DNA of 12,659 bases. Source: a bacterium (GTDB taxonomy: Bacteria > Krumholzibacteriota > Krumholzibacteriia > LZORAL124-64-63). The first letter of the stretch is position 1. Every line of letters starts with the position of its first letter. Location of the stretch: positions 1 to 12,659 of the forward strand of contig JAUVBS010000018.1 of the NCBI GenBank assembly GCA_030591105.1. Direction: 5' to 3'. Shown here in pieces: positions 1-6,790 of the stretch. Made by a program: the position numbers and the translations under genes. The notes beneath the pieces are model-generated. The model did no database searches. It was not told the origin of the DNA and saw only the letters and a program-made list of their open reading frames with translations.

Positions 1-58
1 ACAGAACGACAGCGCCTGCCCAGACCACCGCCGCTGCGAGTGCGAAGAACTCTCCCAT
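1..58 (-). CDS. EamA/DMT-type permease, N-terminal fragment
   Basis: This is a leftward partial gene cut by the window edge; only 19 codons are inside. It begins with ATG at 56-58 and reads MGEFFALAAAVVWAGAVVL. A short acidic start followed at once by a hydrophobic, small-residue helix containing a Trp is typical of the first membrane helix of EamA (drug/metabolite transporter) permeases, which export small metabolites through the inner membrane. The frame is also open upstream to another ATG at 122-124, which would add 22 polar residues. Neither start has a convincing ribosome binding site; I prefer 58 because EamA proteins usually begin directly with helix 1. It is divergent from the HDOD gene. 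The family call rests on a very short stretch and is tentative. Confidence 0.45.
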   Translation of the reverse strand, partial: MGEFFALAAAVVWAGAVVL

Positions 59-293
59 GCCTGACCGTTTCGTCTGGAGCGCCAGCTCCCCACCGATTGC
101 CGCGGAGCCACGGTGAAGCAGCATCCTAGCTGTCCGGACGGCAACCGGCAACCGAGGGCGTACCGATGCGAATCAATCGGGCATTCAAGATCGCTGTCAG
201 GTGCCGATTACATGGGGTAACCAACGCCGCCCCGTAGCCAGAGGTTGCGGCGCTGTGGGTCATCGCCACCAATGAAGCCAACTGGAAGAATCG
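59..293. other. Divergent intergenic region, no gene seen
   Basis: This gap lies between the leftward permease fragment and the rightward HDOD gene and should hold both promoters. I see no convincing -35/-10 pair for either. A weak stem is possible between CGCCGC (225-230) and GCGGCG (247-252), with a 16-nt loop and no T tract. A long open frame on the minus strand from inside the HDOD gene crosses this region but has no family features and looks like a shadow. Confidence 0.4.
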
Positions 294-1409
294 ATGCCCA
301 GAAGCACTCTGGACCGCCAGCGAATCGACGCTAGACGTACGACCGCGACCGGCGACCGGCGCCCCTTGGCGGAACACCTCATGCGCCAGATCGAGCGGCT
401 GCCTCGCTTCACGCGCGTGGTCTCGGAGTTTCTCGTGCTCTCGCGCAAGGAGTACTTCACAACGCGCGAATTCGAGCACGTCATCGCCCGTGAACCTGGT
501 CTGCACGACTGGTTGCTGCGCCAGGCCAACAGCGGATTCTTCAATCTGGTACGGCCGGTTGCGTCGGTGGCTGAGGCGACCGTCGTGATCGGCTTGGACC
601 AGCTGAAGCGGATGGTGTACGCCGCGTGTTCGCGCGATCTGCTCGGTTACCGGATGCGCACCTATCACTTCCCAGGCGACGGCTTCTGGTTGCATGCGCT
701 CGGCGTAGGAATCGTCAGCCACGCACTGAAGGAAAGGATCGCTGACGGCCGGGCCCTACCCGGCGACGAAGCCATGGTGGCCGGGTTGCTGCATGACGTC
801 GGCAAGCGGATCCTCGACCCCGAGCTGATCAAGCGCGGCGGTCAGCGCGCAATCACCCGCGATGAGGAGTTCAGCGTCGCCGGGATCGACCACGCCGAAC
901 TGTCTGCCCGCATCGCCGCGATGTGGAATCTGCCGGAAGCCGTAGTCACGGCGATCCGTTACCATCACTTGCCGTGGCGTGATGGGCAGTTGCTCGGCGG
1001 CGCCGCGCTGGTGTATCTAGCCGGCGCGCTCTGCGACAGCTGGGGGCTGGGTAAATGGACCTACGCCAAGTTGGGACACGAGCCGCAACTGAGCGGCCAT
1101 CGTGACCTGCTGAGCGGACTCGGCCTGGACACCGACAACCTACACGATCTGGTGGACGAGTTACGGCCGACGCTGGCCGGTCTGCAGGAAATGCTGCACG
1201 CGTGCCGGAGTAATCCGCCAGGGTTGGCGGTAATTGCGTACGACCGCACGACCGACGAGCACACCGAGACTACTCCGGGTCGAACAGATCCTGCCAGCGC
1301 CGGTTCGGATCGGCAAACCGAACCGCAGTCGGATCAAAGTGGTCAGGATCGAACGGGCCATCGAGCCACGCGAGCATATCTTCGTAACCGTCGTCGTCGG
1401 GATCGCTGA
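294..1409 (+). CDS. HDOD domain signalling protein
   Basis: This is a stand-alone HDOD protein of 371 aa. HDOD domains are relatives of HD phosphohydrolases found in bacterial signalling and stress proteins, and many are thought to act by protein binding rather than catalysis. The domain spans roughly residues 30-310: an N-terminal helical part (LPRFTRVVSEFLVLSR), then H134, the HD motif in LLHDVGK (H167, D168), DHAELSARIAAMWNLP (H200) and AIRYHHLP (H224, H225). The metal-ligand-like residues are therefore unusually complete for an HDOD protein. The start at 294 has a weak upstream GGAAGA (284-289); an internal ATG at codon 30 just before the domain is a less likely start. The last 46 codons overlap the convergent gene at 1270-1914, and this tail is rich in Thr, Arg, Asp and Gln with no domain character, so it looks like run-on rather than conserved protein. 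Cytoplasmic; specific target unknown. Confidence 0.85.
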   Translation: MPRSTLDRQRIDARRTTATGDRRPLAEHLMRQIERLPRFTRVVSEFLVLSRKEYFTTREFEHVIAREPGLHDWLLRQANSGFFNLVRPVASVAEATVVIGLDQLKRMVYAACSRDLLGYRMRTYHFPGDGFWLHALGVGIVSHALKERIADGRALPGDEAMVAGLLHDVGKRILDPELIKRGGQRAITRDEEFSVAGIDHAELSARIAAMWNLPEAVVTAIRYHHLPWRDGQLLGGAALVYLAGALCDSWGLGKWTYAKLGHEPQLSGHRDLLSGLGLDTDNLHDLVDELRPTLAGLQEMLHACRSNPPGLAVIAYDRTTDEHTETTPGRTDPASAGSDRQTEPQSDQSGQDRTGHRATRAYLRNRRRRDR

Positions 1410-1914
1410 GCGTCGCCAGCATCTGCTCGTAACCAGGAGGTCCACCGCAATCCTCCGGCGGGCACGCACCCTCGCCGCCGAGGCAGACCGGACCGGCCTT
1501 GGCGGTCGCCGGATCGCCCAGCGCCTCTAGGCTCACCTCGGGTTGCCAGTCATCGCCGAAATCGTACGTGTACAGAGCCGGCGGCAGATCCGGCAGGAAA
1601 TATGTGCGCACGGCGTGGGCCCAGCCGGGCAAGACCAGGTCCGAGCCGTGAAAACCGCTGTCGTCGGGTATCCCGAACAAGAGGTGTTCGCCGCTGCGTG
1701 GATCGTCCACCGTAAACATGTGCAGGTGCCGATCGTGCCAGCCCATGACGCTCTGGATTGCCACGTGCAGATCCCAGAACGTGGTGTCGTCCGGCACTTC
1801 GATGCGTCGCCAAACCGGTCGTGGCATCATCACCAGCTCGATGCGAAAGCGTAGCCTAGGCCGCGGCCGCGTCTGGGGAAAGGGGATGATGTTGTCGGGT
1901 GTCTCGTCGGTCAT
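1270..1914 (-). CDS. Plasmid pRiA4b ORF-3-like protein (IS1096 passenger TnpR-like)
   Basis: This 214-aa soluble protein belongs to the pRiA4b ORF-3 family. The diagnostic segments are all present: the N-terminal strand FRIELVMMPRPVWRRIEVP (about 23-41), FWDLHVAIQSVMGWHDRHLH (46-65), YDFGDDW (117-123) and GACPPEDCGGPPGY (149-162), followed by an acidic C-terminus. The family is widespread in bacteria; its molecular role is not established, and the name only reflects early plasmid and IS contexts. No transposase or IS end is visible here, so it should not be read as a mobile element. It is the last gene of the leftward S9-VTT cluster, starting 14 bp after the VTT stop; an AGGA overlapping that stop (1927-1930) is 12 nt from the ATG, a rather long spacing. 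Its 3' end overlaps the convergent HDOD gene by 140 bp. The strong family signature argues that this strand is the real coding one in the overlap. Confidence 0.85.
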   Translation of the reverse strand: MTDETPDNIIPFPQTRPRPRLRFRIELVMMPRPVWRRIEVPDDTTFWDLHVAIQSVMGWHDRHLHMFTVDDPRSGEHLLFGIPDDSGFHGSDLVLPGWAHAVRTYFLPDLPPALYTYDFGDDWQPEVSLEALGDPATAKAGPVCLGGEGACPPEDCGGPPGYEQMLATLSDPDDDGYEDMLAWLDGPFDPDHFDPTAVRFADPNRRWQDLFDPE

Positions 1915-1928
1915 GTTCGTTTGTGTTC

Positions 1929-2618
1929 CTACTCTGGTGGCGACTGTTCCGCCTCGCGCGACAGTTCACCCACCGCTTCGTCGGCGGCGGTCTGAGCTGC
2001 CTTGCGGGCCATATTCCCGATCACTGTCAGCAAGATCAAACCGACGATCAGGCCGGTCAAGGTCAAAAGGTCATCAGCTCGTGACGAGGAGTCCAATCCA
2101 CCGGCTACCCGGCCGAGACGCCGCGCCGCATAACCCAGGTAGGCCTGGAGTGCCGCACTCGGCAGCACCAGTAAGGTACCCGCCAGGTAAGTCCGCAAGC
2201 GCACACCACTGGCGGCCAGCAGATAGCTCGCCAGAGCAAAATTGAGCGGCGAAAGGCGGACCAGAACCATCAGCTTCGCCGCGTCGCGGGCCGCTAGTGT
2301 CACGAAGGCGTCGAGCTTCGGCCGCGCGGCCGCATAGGCGAGTACCCGTGTCCGCAAGATACGATGGCCCAGCGGATAGATGAGCGCCGCGGCCAACAGG
2401 GCCGCGACCGTCAGTATCAACGAGCCGCCCACCACGCCGAACATCGCCCCGGCGGCGAAACCCAGGACCGATACCGGAAACCCGAACGGGGTGAGAAAAA
2501 CGTAAACCGCCACGAAGAACACCGGTCCGAAATGGCCCAGTTCGGCGATCAGCTCCTCGATGGCGTCGAAATGGCGTCCGGCATACTGCCCCCCCCAGAT
2601 CAGCAGCGCCAGCACCAA
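1929..2618 (-). CDS. VTT/TVP38 (SNARE-associated, DedA-like) membrane protein
   Basis: This is an inner-membrane protein of the VTT superfamily (TVP38/TMEM64, DedA relatives), implicated in lipid scrambling or membrane homeostasis. Visible family traits are the segment FVAVYVFLTPFGFPVSVLGF, the Gly-rich GAMFGVVGG turn between helices, the conserved Arg in VRLSPLNFALASYLLAASG with its re-entrant-loop character, and a late Pro in a hydrophobic helix (VLPSAALQAYLGYAARRLG). A last helix (LIVGLILLTVIGNMARKAA) and a charged tail follow. The start given is the first usable codon in frame, TTG at 2616-2618, but it cuts into the first membrane helix. The upstream frame (about 2619-2666) clearly continues the protein with DKRAGWRNWLGGIGLA, yet contains no ATG, GTG or TTG. 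A 5-bp tandem repeat at 2667-2681 may explain this (see findings). It is the middle gene between the S9 peptidase and the pRiA4b-like gene, with a short gap on each side. Confidence 0.8.
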   Translation of the reverse strand: MVLALLIWGGQYAGRHFDAIEELIAELGHFGPVFFVAVYVFLTPFGFPVSVLGFAAGAMFGVVGGSLILTVAALLAAALIYPLGHRILRTRVLAYAAARPKLDAFVTLAARDAAKLMVLVRLSPLNFALASYLLAASGVRLRTYLAGTLLVLPSAALQAYLGYAARRLGRVAGGLDSSSRADDLLTLTGLIVGLILLTVIGNMARKAAQTAADEAVGELSREAEQSPPE

Positions 2619-2666
2619 TGCCAGACCGATACCACCCAGCCAGTTGCGCCAGCCGGCTCGCTTATC

Positions 2667-2681
2667 CGGTGCGGTGCGGTG
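2667..2681. repeat. Three tandem copies of CGGTG at the 5' end of the VTT gene
   Basis: Perfect copies lie at 2667-2671, 2672-2676 and 2677-2681. On the minus strand the unit reads CACCG. With three copies, no canonical start upstream of 2618 is in frame with the VTT protein. With two copies, a GTG at 2693-2695 would be in frame and give a complete N-terminus beginning VLGRITAPDKRAG. Confidence 0.8.
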
Positions 2682-2722
2682 ATCCGGCCCAGCACCGCCC
2701 GCTCGTGTGCCTTGGCCGGCGA

Positions 2723-4942
2723 TTACGGCGCCTCCATGCCGAGGAAGAACATCAAGAACGCCCGCTCTTCGGCCGCCTGGGCAATGCGCGTGGTGATGGT
2801 CGTACCGCCGCCGTGTCCGGAAGCCTTGCGCACGAGCAAGCAGATCGGCCCGCCACCGCTGTCCGCCGCCTGCAATCGCGCGGTCATCTTCCGGGCGTGC
2901 AACGGATCGACACGGGCGTCGTTCTCACTACCGGTCACGATAAACGCAGGGTACCTAACACCTTCTTTCACATTATGATATGGTGAATATTTGTATAAAT
3001 ACTCGAACTGTTCGGGGTCTTCGCTGCTGCCGTATTCTTCGGCCCAGATATTTGCCAGGCCGAACTCGTGATAGTTGACCATATCGAGCAACGGCACGCC
3101 GCAACCGACGACCCGGAACAGGTCGGGACGCTGCACCGTGGCCGCGCCGACGAGCAGACCACCGTTGCTGCCGCCACGGATCGCCAGCTTGGCGGCACTG
3201 GTGTAGCCCTGCGCGATCAGGTATTCGGCCGCCGCGATGAAGTCGTCGAACACGTTTTGCTTGTTGGCGAGCATGCCCGCTTCGTGCCACTCGCGTCCGT
3301 ACTCGCCACCGCCGCGCAAGTTGGGTATGGCATAAACACCACCCGCCTCGAGCCAGACCAGTGCCGAGGTTGAGAAGCGAGGTCGCATCGATATATCGAA
3401 ACCGCCGTAGCCGCCGAGCAGGGTCGGATTGGTACCGTCGCGCTGCAAATCCTTGCGGTGGACGATGAACATCGAAATCGGTGTACCGTCACGTGATTCG
3501 TACCACACCTGTTCGGCGACCACATCGTCCACGTCGACCTCGACCGGGAACTCGCGGTACACCTCCAACTCGTCGCGATCGGGATGGTACTTGAAGGTGG
3601 TCGTTGGAAACGAGAACGAGGAGAAGCGCACCCACACCTCCGGCTGACTCCAGCGGCCGCTCACCGACGCGGTGCCGATGGTCGGTAGCGGTAAATCACG
3701 CAGGTAGTTGCCCGCGAGATCGTAGATCTTGATCTGCGTGAAGGCGTTGTGGCTGTATCTGGCGTAAATCAAACCGTTGATCGCCGCGATGTGTTCGAGC
3801 TTGTCCTGAGGATCTTCGGGGATGAAAACCCGCCACTGCTCGCGCTCGGGCTGGTCGACGTCGGTGATGTAGACCATCTTGCGCGGGGCGTCGGCGTTCG
3901 TGGTGATCAGGATCTTACCGTCGATGATGTCGACACCGTACTCGTCGGTCATGCCGACGGCCAACGGCGTCGGCTTGCCTGTGCTGCCGGTGCGCTGGTA
4001 CCACAAGTCGTTGGCGTTGAACAGGCCGCGGTAGTAGACGATGTACGCGCCATCTTCGGTCACCGAGACTGAATGCCAGTATTCCTTGACCTCGTCATGG
4101 GAAAAGACTTTCACGTCTTGCTCCGTCGATGTGCCGAGCCGGTGCAGCCACGCGCTGTGCCAATATTCGTGCTCACCCTCAGGCACCTCTTCGGCCAACG
4201 GCTTGCAGGTGTAATAGAAGCCGGAATCGTCGGGCAACCAGCTACCAACGCTCTGTTTCCAGCCGCGTAGACGGTCGGGGAGGATATCTCCGGTCTCGAG
4301 ATCCAACACCTGCACGATCGGATTCTCATCACCGCCGTGAGCGGTTCCGTAAGCGACGAAGCGGCCGGCCCGGCTGGGCCTTACACCCGCGAGTTGTTCG
4401 GCCGGGTCCCACTGGTTGGGGTCCAGCACGACCTGAGGCTCAGCTCCCTCGCGCTCGCGGGTTACGAAGGCCCACTTTTCTTCATCCTTGTTCTTCGTCC
4501 AGTAGAAGAGCCGGTCGCCGGCGAGCACACGTATCGGCACACTTTCGTCGTCGTAGCGCCACAGCACATCGAAGCGCGAGATCAACCACTCTTTTTGCGG
4601 CATGATGTCGATGATCGAATGCGTGAAGGTCTCCTCGGTCTCGGTCCACGCAACGACTTCCGGATCGTCGGCATTTTCGAGCCAACGGTACGGATCGACG
4701 ATGATCGTGCCGTGATAGTCATCGCTGACGGGGATCTGCTTCGTCGGTGGATAGTCGTAAGCCGTTGGTGACGGAGATTGGGTGACGGCGGCGGTAGGAG
4801 CGCCGGGAGCCTCCGCTTGCGTTGCGGCGCCAGCGGACGGTGCCGTTTCAGTGGCCACCTGGGATTTCTGCCGGCCCGAGCAGGCCGCTACGGCCGTGAC
4901 CAACGCCAAAATGAGGATCCAGACCAACGGGCGTCGCAACAT
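2723..4942 (-). CDS. S9A prolyl oligopeptidase family lipoprotein
   Basis: A serine peptidase of 739 aa that cleaves after proline in short peptides, probably anchored in the envelope. The N-terminus MLRRPLVWILILALVTAVAAC is a lipoprotein signal; VAAC is the lipobox with C21 lipidated, followed by Ser, which favours the outer membrane. A low-complexity Ala/Thr/Pro linker follows, then the S9A N-terminal segment (YPPTKQIPVSDDYHGTIIVDPYRWLEN) and a seven-bladed propeller to about residue 470. The C-terminal alpha/beta hydrolase carries the full triad: Ser592 in GGSNGG, Asp675 in NDARVDPLHARKM and His710 in SGHGGG. The length fits the family. I chose ATG 4940-4942, not the upstream ATG at 5023, because an AAAGGAG lies 6 nt before it and the signal peptide begins there. 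It is the first gene of the leftward cluster, with a promoter candidate at 4996-5023. An AT-rich stretch inside (about 2955-3005) contrasts with the rest of the gene. Confidence 0.93.
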   Translation of the reverse strand: MLRRPLVWILILALVTAVAACSGRQKSQVATETAPSAGAATQAEAPGAPTAAVTQSPSPTAYDYPPTKQIPVSDDYHGTIIVDPYRWLENADDPEVVAWTETEETFTHSIIDIMPQKEWLISRFDVLWRYDDESVPIRVLAGDRLFYWTKNKDEEKWAFVTREREGAEPQVVLDPNQWDPAEQLAGVRPSRAGRFVAYGTAHGGDENPIVQVLDLETGDILPDRLRGWKQSVGSWLPDDSGFYYTCKPLAEEVPEGEHEYWHSAWLHRLGTSTEQDVKVFSHDEVKEYWHSVSVTEDGAYIVYYRGLFNANDLWYQRTGSTGKPTPLAVGMTDEYGVDIIDGKILITTNADAPRKMVYITDVDQPEREQWRVFIPEDPQDKLEHIAAINGLIYARYSHNAFTQIKIYDLAGNYLRDLPLPTIGTASVSGRWSQPEVWVRFSSFSFPTTTFKYHPDRDELEVYREFPVEVDVDDVVAEQVWYESRDGTPISMFIVHRKDLQRDGTNPTLLGGYGGFDISMRPRFSTSALVWLEAGGVYAIPNLRGGGEYGREWHEAGMLANKQNVFDDFIAAAEYLIAQGYTSAAKLAIRGGSNGGLLVGAATVQRPDLFRVVGCGVPLLDMVNYHEFGLANIWAEEYGSSEDPEQFEYLYKYSPYHNVKEGVRYPAFIVTGSENDARVDPLHARKMTARLQAADSGGGPICLLVRKASGHGGGTTITTRIAQAAEERAFLMFFLGMEAP

Positions 4943-4948
4943 GTTATT

Positions 4949-4955
4949 CTCCTTT
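4949..4955 (-). promoter_or_regulatory. Ribosome binding site of the S9 peptidase
   Basis: On the minus strand this reads AAAGGAG, 6 nt before the ATG at 4940-4942. It decides the start in favour of the lipoprotein signal peptide and against an in-frame ATG 81 bp further upstream. Confidence 0.75.
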
Positions 4956-4995
4956 GGCTCCCGAAAAGGTACGTCAGACCAGATTCGGCCCGACG

Positions 4996-5023
4996 ATTGT
5001 ACGCCGCGTCGCCGCCGTAGCAA
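4996..5023 (-). promoter_or_regulatory. Candidate sigma-70 promoter of the S9 cluster
   Basis: On the minus strand TTGCTA (5018-5023) is followed after 16 bp by TACAAT (4996-5001). The -10 matches consensus at 5 of 6 positions, the -35 at 4 of 6. It predicts transcription starting near 4989 and a leader of roughly 47 nt before the peptidase ATG. It lies in the divergent region shared with the DUF1648 gene. Seen by eye only. Confidence 0.4.
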
Positions 5024-5057
5024 AGACTTAGATCGACCGTTTCCTGGGTATAACCCT

Positions 5058-5066
5058 TGCTATACT
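5058..5066 (+). promoter_or_regulatory. Extended -10 promoter candidate for the DUF1648 gene
   Basis: TGC followed by TATACT (5061-5066) is an extended -10 element with a 5-of-6 match. No good -35 is present 16-18 bp upstream, which is common for extended -10 promoters. A second -10-like TATAAC lies at 5049-5054. The predicted start near 5073 gives a short leader containing the AGGAGG at 5093-5098. Confidence 0.4.
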
Positions 5067-5106
5067 CGGGGACAACTCGCTGAGATCACGGCAGGAGGTT
5101 GCAGCT

Positions 5107-5709
5107 ATGAATCGCGGAACTGAACCGCTGCACGGCCCCCCCACTAGTGCGACACGGTATGTGGGTGACCGGACCGACGAACCGTCGGCGGCCGACGTCA
5201 TGCGCATGCCCGAATTCACGCTTTTCGCGGGTGTGCTCTTCCTGGTGTTGGCCTATCTGGTCTATTTTACCCCCGAACTGCCGCAGCAGATCGCCACACA
5301 TTTCGACAGTGCCGGACACGCCAACGGTTGGTCGAACCGCGACACGTTCGTCTGGCTGTACGGCGGCATGCTGGTCTTCATGGCGATGATGTTCGGCGGA
5401 ATGGCGACAACGGTCGGCAAGGTTCCGACTTCGCTGTGGAGCTTCCCGAACCGCGACTGGTGGCTCACTGGCGCACGCGCCAGCGCGACCCGGCGCTATC
5501 TGGCCCGCTGGCTACTGCGCTTCGGCAGCGCCATGTCGCTGTTCATGGGCGTGACGCTCTACCAGATCGTACAGGCAAACCAGGCACACACCGCCCGCCT
5601 CGGTGATGGTTTCTGGTTCGCTTTCACGTTGTTCATGGCCTACACGCTGTTCGAGTCCGGCCGATTGATTTGGCGATTTTGCAACGGCCTGCCCGGGCCG
5701 ACGCCGTAG
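5107..5709 (+). CDS. DUF1648-type four-helix membrane protein
   Basis: This 200-aa integral membrane protein carries a DUF1648 signature, the domain also found at the N-terminus of SdpI-like immunity/signal proteins. After a polar leader of about 35 residues comes helix 1 (TLFAGVLFLVLAYLVYF), then the diagnostic loop ELPQQIATHFDSAGHANGW with its His, Gly and Trp, helix 2 (VWLYGGMLVFMAMMFGGMA), a Trp-rich loop (SLWSFPNRDWWLTG), helix 3 (RFGSAMSLFMGVTLYQIV) and helix 4 (FWFAFTLFMAYTLFESG). Function is unknown for the family outside SdpI. The start is well supported: AGGAGG (5093-5098) with 8-nt spacing. It stands alone between a divergent peptidase cluster and the ParA pair 266 bp away, so context says little. 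No SdpI-specific C-terminal half is present. Confidence 0.75.
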   Translation: MNRGTEPLHGPPTSATRYVGDRTDEPSAADVMRMPEFTLFAGVLFLVLAYLVYFTPELPQQIATHFDSAGHANGWSNRDTFVWLYGGMLVFMAMMFGGMATTVGKVPTSLWSFPNRDWWLTGARASATRRYLARWLLRFGSAMSLFMGVTLYQIVQANQAHTARLGDGFWFAFTLFMAYTLFESGRLIWRFCNGLPGPTP

Positions 5710-5975
5710 CCACCACCGGCCATCGATAACCACGACGGGTAAGCGCAAACCGCAACCGGGACGCCGCGCTGACGGGCGAAACGCCTCGCCGCCATCCTCG
5801 TTCGGTCGCTCGGCAGCGCATTCGGCTGCCACCAGATACTCCTGGTTCACTGCCCAATCACCCCAATTTCTCGCCAATTGGGCAATTCCGCCGCCCAGCC
5901 CACCGCTGGCACAATCCTTTCAAGGAACAACGGGAAACTGTCGGACAGAACCGGTTGCGACCAGGGAGCTGAAGG
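5710..5975. other. Intergenic region upstream of parA with repeats
   Basis: No gene is seen in these 266 bases. A small stem GGCG-AAA-CGCC lies soon after the DUF1648 stop, near 5774-5784, without a T tract, so it is at best a weak terminator. The second half holds an inverted repeat and repeated CCAAT words (5851-5886). It should contain the parA promoter, although no clear -35/-10 pair stands out; TGGCAC near 5907 is discussed as rejected. Confidence 0.45.
5851..5884. repeat. Inverted repeat with CCAAT words, possible operator or centromere-like site
   Basis: TGCCCAAT (5851-5858) and ATTGGGCA (5877-5884) are perfect 8-bp inverted arms with an 18-nt centre. CCAAT occurs at 5854, 5863 and 5874, spaced 9 and 11 bp apart, close to one helical turn, and CAAT recurs at 5883-5886. 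The site sits about 90 bp before the parA start. RHH partners of ParA usually bind short iterated repeats in their own promoter region, so this is a plausible target of the protein encoded at 6791-7075. This is inference. Confidence 0.5.
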
Positions 5976-6779
5976 ATGCGGATCATCGCCGTCGCCATGA
6001 CCAAGGGTGGGGTAGGCAAGACCACCACTGCAATCAACGTCGCCCACGGGTTGGCGTTGCGCGGCAGACGCGTATTGCTGGTCGACACCGATACCCAGGG
6101 GCAGTGTGCCAAAGCGCTCGGCATCCAGCCCGACTTCACGCTGGCAGAAGTGCTGACCGGACAGGTCACCGCCGCTGAAGCCGCGCTGAAGACCCGCAAC
6201 AATCTGCACCTGATCGCGAGCGACTTCCACTTGTCCGGTCCGGCTCTCGGCATCGCCCGCCGCGAGCACGACGGACACGCGATTTTGAAACGAGCGCTCT
6301 CTGGAACGGCCAGTCGTTACGACTACGTGATCCTCGACGCAGCCCCGGGCTTCGATCCGTTGGCGATCAACGTCCTCGCCTACGCTCAGGAAGTGATCGG
6401 TCCGGTGGCGCTCGAACCGGCGGCCATGGTCGGTATGCTCGACTTCGTACGGCACCTCGATCGGATCTCCCGCCACAACCGCAAGTTGAACCTCAGATAC
6501 GTACTGCCGACCTTTCTTGACGCCCGCGCCCGGCAACCGGCGTCGATGCTCGCCCAGCTGCGCGATCATTTCGGCGATGCGGTCTGCCAGCCGATCCGGG
6601 TCAACGTGCAACTGGCCGAGTCCTTCGGCTGGCACCAGACGATTTTCGAGTACGCACCGAGTTCGCGCGGCGCTGCCGATTACACCGCACTGGTCGAACG
6701 TATCGTGGCCGACGAAACCGATGCGAAGAAACCACGCCCGGACATCCGTGTCTGCCAGTCCTCGGTCAGCAACAGTTAG
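5976..6779 (+). CDS. parA: ParA/MinD-family ATPase
   Basis: This is a cytoplasmic deviant Walker ATPase of 267 aa that moves or positions DNA or protein cargo by an ATP-driven dimer cycle. The N-terminus holds the deviant P-loop TKGGVGKTT (residues 9-17, signature Lys10, P-loop Lys15), the switch-like DTDTQGQ (37-43; Thr replaces the usual Pro) and Walker B YVILDAAPG (Asp121). The mid-region PVALEPAAMVGMLDFVRHLD fits the ParA fold. There is no N-terminal helix-turn-helix, so it is Soj-like or of the short plasmid type, not the P1/F type. The start ATG has AGGGAG at 5963-5968, spaced 7 nt. The next gene, 11 bp downstream, encodes a small RHH-like protein and no ParB is visible. It could position a plasmid, a chromosomal locus or a protein cluster; the window does not show which. 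The 266-bp upstream region carries a repeat array that may be its regulatory or partition site. Confidence 0.92.
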   Translation: MRIIAVAMTKGGVGKTTTAINVAHGLALRGRRVLLVDTDTQGQCAKALGIQPDFTLAEVLTGQVTAAEAALKTRNNLHLIASDFHLSGPALGIARREHDGHAILKRALSGTASRYDYVILDAAPGFDPLAINVLAYAQEVIGPVALEPAAMVGMLDFVRHLDRISRHNRKLNLRYVLPTFLDARARQPASMLAQLRDHFGDAVCQPIRVNVQLAESFGWHQTIFEYAPSSRGAADYTALVERIVADETDAKKPRPDIRVCQSSVSNS

Positions 6780-6790
6780 GCGGGTATAGC

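Noticed and set aside
126..722. 198-aa open frame on the minus strand
   Set aside because: It is antisense to the well-supported HDOD domain and shows no motif or family character.
1270..1914. Mobile element suggested by the IS1096-passenger family name
   Set aside because: There is no transposase, terminal inverted repeat or target duplication nearby; the family is common outside insertion sequences.
2589..2596. Run of eight C as a frameshift in the VTT gene
   Set aside because: Translation on both sides of the run is a continuous membrane helix (LVLALLIWGGQ), so the run as given keeps the frame.
3749..4771. Several plus-strand open frames opposite the S9 peptidase
   Set aside because: They are high-GC shadows of the propeller domain, with no ribosome binding sites and no recognisable domains.
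4943..5023. 27-codon N-terminal extension of the S9 peptidase to the ATG at 5023
   Set aside because: The downstream ATG has AAAGGAG at good spacing and begins a textbook lipoprotein signal; the extension is Arg-rich and overlaps the likely promoter.
5907..5922. Sigma-54-like promoter before parA (TGGCAC, 5 bp, TTTCA)
   Set aside because: The -24 half fits, but the -12 element lacks the G of the essential GC pair, and no enhancer-binding activator is nearby.
5847..6635. 262-aa minus-strand frame opposite parA
   Set aside because: ParA motifs are unmistakable on the plus strand; the opposite frame is a codon-bias shadow.
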